A stretch of DNA of 11,075 nt, taken from NCBI RefSeq assembly GCF_004359215.1, contig NC_090615.1:6228140-6239214 (forward strand), given 5' to 3'. Shown here piece after piece: positions 7,800 to 11,075 of the stretch; position 1 is the first letter of the stretch; each line of letters opens with the position of its first letter. The position numbers were made by a program, and so were the translations under genes. Below the pieces are notes generated by a model. The model was not told the DNA's origin. It searched no databases and was given only the letters and a program-made list of their open reading frames with translations. This DNA is from Bremia lactucae. Its lineage: Eukaryota > Oomycota > Peronosporomycetes > Peronosporales > Peronosporaceae.

Positions 7800-7922
7800 C
7801 CCGATCTTTCCCCCCCCCCACATCCACTGATGGATTCAGGTGGTGAGAAGCGCTTTCTTGCTGAAAGTTTCTGGAACCACCGTGATGCAAAGGGGGTCCG
7901 AACAAGGGAATTTGCTTCCTGA
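7800..7922 (+). pseudogene. Chromodomain, truncated after its first strands
   Basis: Frame 3 reads DLSPPPHPLMDSGGEKRF, LAESFWNHRDAKGVRT, then leaves the family near 7906 and stops at 7920. In relatives the segment continues YLVRWRGYPP..WDSWEP, the aromatic-cage part of the chromodomain that targets integration to chromatin; none of that is found downstream. A C10 run at 7810-7819 encodes the proline stretch. The break coincides with the 3' flank of the antisense pseudogene. Confidence 0.75.
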
Positions 7923-8170
7923 GGGCATGACCTGCACCCTCAAAACAGTATGGGCATGACACCTCACAAGAGGAAAGGAATTCCTGCCTCTCTAGACAAA
8001 CGGTGCAACTTATAGCGTGCACCGACTACGGTCCGTTTCTCAAACCGTTCACGGAAAGCATTTGGCTTGTTAAGCCAGACATCACGGCCTATGTTTTGAA
8101 CATTCTGCACAAAGGCTGTCTAAGTTTGGAACAAAGGTTTGACATCCTTTGCCCGTAGCAACTGTACCAC

Positions 8171-8191
8171 CGATGCCGATAAAAGGCATCG
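8171..8191. repeat. Inverted repeat, 7-bp arms
   Basis: CGATGCC, 7-base loop, GGCATCG. A second, 6+3 bp hairpin follows at 8286-8308 (ATCCTC, loop TTC, GAGGAT, with outer GGT/ACC across a T-T mismatch). Both lie in the antisense pseudogene; no run of T follows, so a terminator role is not supported. Confidence 0.6.
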
Positions 8192-8366
8192 AAGAAGAAT
8201 TCTGTTTCATCCGCACCAAGCTTGAGTCGAATAACGGAATATATTATTGATCGTTGGTCATATCAGATCAACAAATAAGGGTTAAGGTTATCCTCTTCGA
8301 GGATTACCAAGGCTTATATTTAGAAGCAAACCGCATTGTATTACGGTCCCTATCCTGTTGGGTCGT

Positions 8367-8384
8367 GTTAACGTTAACGTTAAC
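8367..8384. repeat. Triple GTTAAC palindrome
   Basis: Three exact tandem GTTAAC units, itself a palindrome, make an 18-bp perfect palindrome. On the - strand it encodes VNVNVN within the unidentified pseudogene. Confidence 0.9.
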
Positions 8385-8541
8385 TTTGCCCTGGGAGCGA
8401 TCCCTAGATTCACTCCTTTTCTGGTGATGCAAACTAGCACCACCAACAGCACTCTTGCCTTCGCGACTATGTAGTTTCTGGAGGCGCATACTAACGTCAC
8501 CATAATTATCATCGCCCTCGGAGTCATCTGAATATGTCTCC

Positions 8542-8594
8542 CCACCAAAGAGGTCCGACGAGTTAAAAAAAACTCGTCATCACCTCTTTGGTGG
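8542..8594. repeat. 53-bp foldback (21 paired bases)
   Basis: CCACCAAAGAGGT (8542-8554) pairs with 8582-8594, and GACGAGTT (8557-8564) with 8571-8578, separated by a 2/3-base internal loop and an A6 loop. It spans the point where the antisense reading frame is broken by the A run. Confidence 0.9.
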
Positions 8595-8656
8595 TCACGT
8601 TAAAACCCAAAGGTTTAACGGACGCGGTCCTGGGTGATCCGGCGGCCTTCCCAGTT

Positions 8657-8800
8657 ACCACTGAGTCGGGCGATGACGGCGACTTGGACCAGTCACCTAC
8701 AATTGGTGTAGCAGGTGAATTGTCCCTGTCACCTGCAATGTCATCAACAGGTGATATACCCCATTCACCTCCAATGGGAGTAGGAAGTGACATATCCCCC
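8657..8800. repeat. Four tandem 36-bp repeats
   Basis: Units at 8657-8692, 8693-8728, 8729-8764 and 8765-8800; the last three each begin TCACCT, the first is more diverged. Thirty-six bases keep the frame, giving 12-residue repeats on either strand (on the - strand of the type G-D-x-x-x-S-P-x-x-P-I). This is a degenerate amino-acid repeat in the antisense pseudogene. Confidence 0.78.
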
Positions 8801-8929
8801 GCAGTTGACGCATTAGCGTCTACTTTAACATTTGCCTTACTGACCGCTACGCTGATCCGTGCAGCTGCCAGCTTAGCGGCCTCGCGGCCACGCGCACAGA
8901 CTTTTTGTCGCCGGTTGATTTTGGTCAAG

Positions 8930-9021
8930 ATCGGTATTTTGATTAAAATTATAATGCAAATAAAATCGGTTTATTGATTGAAATCATTATGCAAATAAAA
9001 TCGGTATTTTTGATTAAGGCC
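8930..9021. repeat. AT-rich 35-bp tandem repeat, 2.6 copies
   Basis: Units start with ATCGGT at 8930, 8965 and 9000; each carries TTGATT and ATGCAAATAAA. The third unit breaks off near 9021. Not coding. It lies 5' of the antisense pseudogene and upstream of the 3' LTR. Bases 9022-9100 are AT-rich with nothing recognisable. Confidence 0.85.
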
Positions 9022-9099
9022 AGAAATAAGCATAGAAGTACAAAATTATTATCTTTATTAATTTTGACTTAAGTAGTTCCAATAATACCAGATTTTGAT

Positions 9100-9480
9100 A
9101 TTATAGATGCAACAAGACATTACCTCTATTAATTGGTTAATCTTAGTCGAAATCAACCCCGCCAATCATTTTAAGACACGATTGGGCGGTGCGCAAGGAG
9201 GCGCCATACTTAGTTAGATATTAATTTAATAAGATCAGTATAGATCGGAGATCGTTACGTAGGCAACTAATTATATCGATACAGTTTTACTTTTCCCAAA
9301 TTTAAGATCCTTTATATTGTCTTTGGTAGCTAAAGAACCGTAGCTACTTAGAAGCCTTCCTCTGCACTCCTGAGTACGTGTAGTTTCGAGGTACCTAACC
9401 TTCACTGTAATTAGTGAAAGGTCAACAACTAATACTTATTAGTACAGGTGTCCCTCGGATAATGTATACCCTCATAACGT
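9100..9480 (+). repeat. 3' LTR, degenerate
   Basis: Shares two ordered blocks with the 5' remnant (9271-9288 and 9350-9367; see the 5' LTR entry). The preceding GGAGGCGCCATACTTAG near 9199 resembles the LTR interior of related oomycete elements as I recall them. Both ends are uncertain. Hairpins lie at about 9328-9349 (GTAGCT/AGCTAC), 9402-9419 (TTCACT/AGTGAA) and 9428-9443 (ACTAAT/ATTAGT). Bases 9481-9633 after it are AT-rich, with no coding signal; they flank the inversion described in the findings. Confidence 0.5.
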
Positions 9481-9640
9481 ATAACCTCTCATAATTTATA
9501 AGATATTGGCTCCACCATTACCGTTCTATGGTATCTAACTTATAAATAATAACTCATAATATTTAGAGAAATTGAAGTTTTCCGAGGGAGAAAATTTAGT
9601 ACTCAGCACATTACTAAGCTGGTGCAGCCAGGTATCCAAG

Positions 9641-9690
9641 GTAAGCTGCGTATTGGCTGCTGTACGTATGGAAGTACGATCTTCCAACAG
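9641..9690 (+). other. Predicted GT-AG intron, 50 nt
   Basis: GTAAGC at 9641, CAACAG ending at 9690. The exon before it is only the ATCCAAG stub on this strand; its proper upstream exon (WMTGIQ) sits on the - strand at 10468-10450. Across the inversion the junction CAAG|AGTGG reads in frame as Q-E-W. Confidence 0.75.
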
Positions 9691-9722
9691 AGTGGCTGAA
9701 AGAACTTGACAATGACATGAGG

Positions 9723-9786
9723 GTTGGCTGTGCTCCATGTGATAATGCAAGTGTACCTGGAATTCAGTTTAACCAAGCCTTATTAG
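9723..9786 (+). other. Predicted GT-AG intron, 64 nt
   Basis: GTTGGC at 9723, ATTAG ending at 9786. Removal joins GACATGAGG to GGAAAGGTT in phase 0, giving DNDMR-GKVRNILFLLDNAS without a frameshift; unspliced, the frame carries unrelated residues and a stop. Confidence 0.75.
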
Positions 9787-10379
9787 GGAAAGGTTAGGAA
9801 TATTCTTTTCTTGCTAGATAATGCTTCTTTTCACTGAATAGAAAAACTGGAGCTTAGGAGTATCCAGGTCGCTTTCCTTCTACCAAACTGCACCTCAAAA
9901 ACCCAGCAAATGGATGCTGGCATCATTGCCTCGTTCAAGCACTATTACAAGCGCTCTCACCTTCATAATGCTGTGGACCGTGATGAGCGAGGGGAGGCCA
10001 AGATCTACAAGGTTGACCAGCTAACAGCAATGCGGTGGTGTATGGGGGCGTGATAGGGTATTTCAGTTACCATAGTAATAAACTGCGTTAGGTTTGCGGC
10101 CATGTTGCAGCAGCACCGCAGTTGCCGATTATAAACACGGAGGATAAGGAATTGAGCTCGAGCTGCATGAAGCCTTAGAGATGCTACCACTGACGAACCC
10201 TACGGCAATTGAGTATTTATTGAGTCCGGATGAGGCATATGCAGCGCACGAGGATCTGGATGATGACGAAATCATAGCAAATGGTTCAGCAGGCAGAAGA
10301 GGAGAAGGAGGAGGAGAATCAGAAACCAGTGCATGTGGAGGAAGTTCAGGTCAACAAGCATGAAAAACAAACTCCTTAG

Positions 10380-10449
10380 CTATGACTGCCACACTTCTTG
10401 CTTTATATGTCATATTCTTTTGATAGGGCCTTCATAGGCGCATCTGGTA
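10380..10449. other. Transposase 3' flank within the inverted block
   Basis: Follows the stop of the C-terminal half and ends at the inversion breakpoint. No coding signal on either strand; the short - strand frame beyond WMTGIQ here is chance. No terminal inverted repeat was identified. Confidence 0.5.
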
Positions 10450-10613
10450 CTTGGATTCCAGTCATCCATTCCAGCTTGTTGTTCCTGTGGTAAAACCCCA
10501 GCAGTTCTCCGGTCTGCCGTTTGAAACAGCGTAGAATCTTGAATTTTCCAATAAAAATGTTTTAGCTTCTCGAAGCCATCAGCATTGGCGGTAAGTGCTA
10601 TAGTGAAACGCGT

Positions 10614-10695
10614 CTGATTTTGAAAGAAAGAACCAGAAGGTTTTTTTTGTAAAGTACTGTTATGATAAGGTACTCAAAATCAAGATATAGCTCAC
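10614..10695 (-). other. Predicted GT-AG intron, 82 nt
   Basis: On the - strand it starts GTGAGC (10695-10690) and ends AAATCAG (10614). Splicing joins AAGGACAAA to ACGCGTTTC, giving KKDK-TRFTIALTANADG in frame, the conserved order of the family. Confidence 0.82.
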
Positions 10696-10765
10696 TTTGT
10701 CCTTCTTAAGACCTTCAACTATTCCTGTGAAATGGTCTTTTCTGGAACCATGCTGTAGAATAGGC

Positions 10766-10822
10766 CTAAGAAAATTAGAATGAGGCTCGTATAAAAAAAA
10801 TATATAATGAAATGAATTAAAC
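10766..10822 (-). other. Predicted GT-AG intron, 57 nt
   Basis: On the - strand it starts GTTTAATT (10822) and ends TTCTTAG (10766). It divides the conserved D-E-T-G-L-F-Y block: MDE lies before and GLFY after. One base appears lost just before the donor (GAACAG where GAAACAG would keep the frame). Confidence 0.7.
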
Positions 10823-11075
10823 CTGTTCATCCATGTTATACACATCTTTAAACTCATATCTAGCTATGTTTGCCTTGAGTTCAGGAAGTGCAGCTTCCAT
10901 GGTTTCCGAATATGAGGAGCTACTTTCACCATGAATTCGGATGCAACGGAGTTTGTTTCGCTGCTGGAACTTCTGAAGCTATCCATTGGAAAACTTGTCA
11001 GCATCCTCAGCCAACCCCAGGCGGTCAGCAAAGCACTTAGCCTTTACCTTGATAATCTCCCCCGTGAGGGCAACG

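Larger units (their letters stand above)
7964..8928 (-). pseudogene. Antisense unidentified pseudogene
   Basis: The - strand reads from about 8928: TKINRRQKVCARGREAAKLA (basic), an A/S/P-rich repeat section (SPVDDIAGDRDNSPATPI), then TTKEVMTSFF and a stop. The frame resumes across the A8 run at 8565-8572 as NSSDLFGGETYSDDSEGDDN, SMRLQKLHSREGKSAVGG, KRSESRDRSQGKVNVNVN to 8304. A later stretch, 8150-7964, gives DVKPLFQ, NIGRDVWLNKPNAFRERFEK, RYKLHRLSREAGIPFLL and a stop. Composition (charged, low complexity, then a folded-looking end) would suit a gag-like or accessory protein, but I recognise no domain. It lies opposite to pol, between chromodomain and 3' LTR. Between 8304 and 8150 the frame is uncertain (TEFFFDAFYRHRWYSCYGQR is one candidate). 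Confidence 0.42.
1..9480 (+). mobile_element. Decayed mosaic Ty3/Gypsy chromodomain retrotransposon
   Basis: The order LTR, gag, protease, RT, RNase H, integrase, GPY/F, chromodomain, LTR identifies a Ty3/Gypsy element of the chromovirus type; the wording of the motifs is that of oomycete Gypsy polyproteins. The window begins inside the 5' LTR. Every domain is crossed by frameshifts or stops, and catalytic residues of protease, RT and integrase are missing, so it cannot move by itself. Three protease N-termini and two CCHC knuckles show that it is a composite of several elements, not one decayed copy. Antisense coding traces interrupt the 3' third. The 3' limit is approximate because the two LTR remnants have diverged. 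Confidence 0.88.
9634..10379 (+). pseudogene. pogo/jerky-type DDE transposase, C-terminal half (inverted)
   Basis: Catalytic C-terminal half of a Tc1/mariner-superfamily transposase (DDE_1, pogo/Tigger/jerky type). Exons: to 9640; 9691-9722 (EWLKELDNDMR); 9787 onward (GKVRNILFLLDNASFH with the second catalytic Asp at 9817), a stop at 9835, then LELRSIQVAFLLPNCTSKTQ, MDAGIIASFKHYYKRSHLHN (third Asp at 9913) and AKIYKVDQLTAMRWC to a stop at 10051. Later pieces: PQLPIINTEDKEL, then frame 2 from 10181 (LPLTNPTAIEYLLSPDEAYA, HEDLDDDEIIA) and frame 3 from 10281 (MVQQAEEEKEEENQKPV) to TAG at 10377. The acidic tail is usual for the family. Introns are listed separately. The N-terminal half lies on the other strand. 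Confidence 0.85.
10450..11075 (-). pseudogene. pogo/jerky-type DDE transposase, N-terminal half
   Basis: Runs in from the window edge, so the true start is missing. - strand: ALTGEIIKVKAKCFADRLGL, FSNG, a stop replacing Trp, LQKFQQRNKLRCIRIHGESS, a CENP-B/Tc5-type DNA-binding helix-turn-helix, then MEAALPELKANIARYEFKDV and YNMDE with the first catalytic Asp (10829-10831). After intron 1: GLFYSMVPEKTISQ, one frameshift, VEGLKKDK. After intron 2: TRFTIALTANADGFEKLK, one shift, FIGKFKILRCFKRQTGELLG, FYHRNNKLEWMTGIQ. Family similarity ends at ATCCAAG (10456-10450). The minus-strand sequence after that belongs to the inverted block, not to the next exon. Confidence 0.85.

Noticed and set aside
7759..8022. 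- strand frame with CTVC and CPYC, suggestive of a zinc finger or RING
   Set aside because: It overlaps the + strand chromodomain remnant at one end and a better - strand frame (NIGRDVWLNKPN..., 8150-7964) at the other, and Cys/His spacing fits no family.
8171..8191. Rho-independent terminator
   Set aside because: No U tract, and the eukaryotic setting makes this type unlikely.
8588..8977. + strand ORF of 129 codons (SPTIGVAGELSL repeats)
   Set aside because: The 36-bp repeat opens both strands. The - frame continues after one shift into a long charged protein, whereas the + frame ends in AT-rich tandem repeat.
8930..9021. Possible CRISPR array
   Set aside because: Repeats are contiguous without spacers and the context is eukaryotic.
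1..11075. tRNA or rRNA genes
   Set aside because: No cloverleaf or rRNA core sequence was recognised on either strand; the GGTTC-type stretch at 239-252 lacks the other arms of a tRNA.

Overview
The window looks like repeat-rich intergenic DNA from an oomycete (Phytophthora or a downy mildew). No intact gene is present. The coding traces are Ty3/Gypsy chromodomain retrotransposon polyprotein of the style I recognise from Phytophthora genomes, and a pogo/jerky-type DDE transposase whose short GT-AG introns mark the host as eukaryotic. Host assignment and family matches come from memory of such proteins, not from a search.

Bases 1-9480 are a decayed, mosaic Gypsy element read on the + strand. 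It runs: end of a 5' LTR (1-238), candidate primer site (239-252), hairpin-rich leader (253-458), gag with a CCHC knuckle (459-1400), protease (1582-2053), linker and the first residues of a reverse transcriptase (2095-2955). There the frame jumps back to a second protease (2956-3300) with its linker (to 3650). A second gag tail with another CCHC knuckle (3770-3965) and a third protease start (4070-4285) follow. Only then comes a continuous reverse transcriptase (4285-5425), RNase H (5425-5905), integrase (6046-6850), integrase tail with a GPY/F-like module (7128-7436) and a cut-off chromodomain (7800-7906). Parts of at least three related elements are therefore spliced together ahead of one pol. 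Frameshifts, stops and lost catalytic residues make it inactive.

Two antisense coding traces lie in the 3' part: a heptad-repeat (coiled-coil) piece at 7437-7696 and an unidentified 320-residue-scale pseudogene at 7964-8928, which holds four 36-bp repeats and a 53-bp foldback. An AT-rich 35-bp tandem repeat (8930-9021) and a degenerate 3' LTR (about 9100-9480) follow.

Bases 9634-11075 hold a pogo/jerky-type transposase gene broken by an inversion. The N-terminal half is on the - strand (11075-10450) and the C-terminal half on the + strand (9634-10379). The breakpoints are inverted copies of ATCCAAG. Undoing the inversion in thought places a GT-AG intron exactly between in-frame exons.

The most unexpected signal is the density of perfect short inverted repeats across the retroelement (at least 23 with arms of 7 bp or more), with a run of five in the integrase. 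The neighbouring transposase region lacks them.
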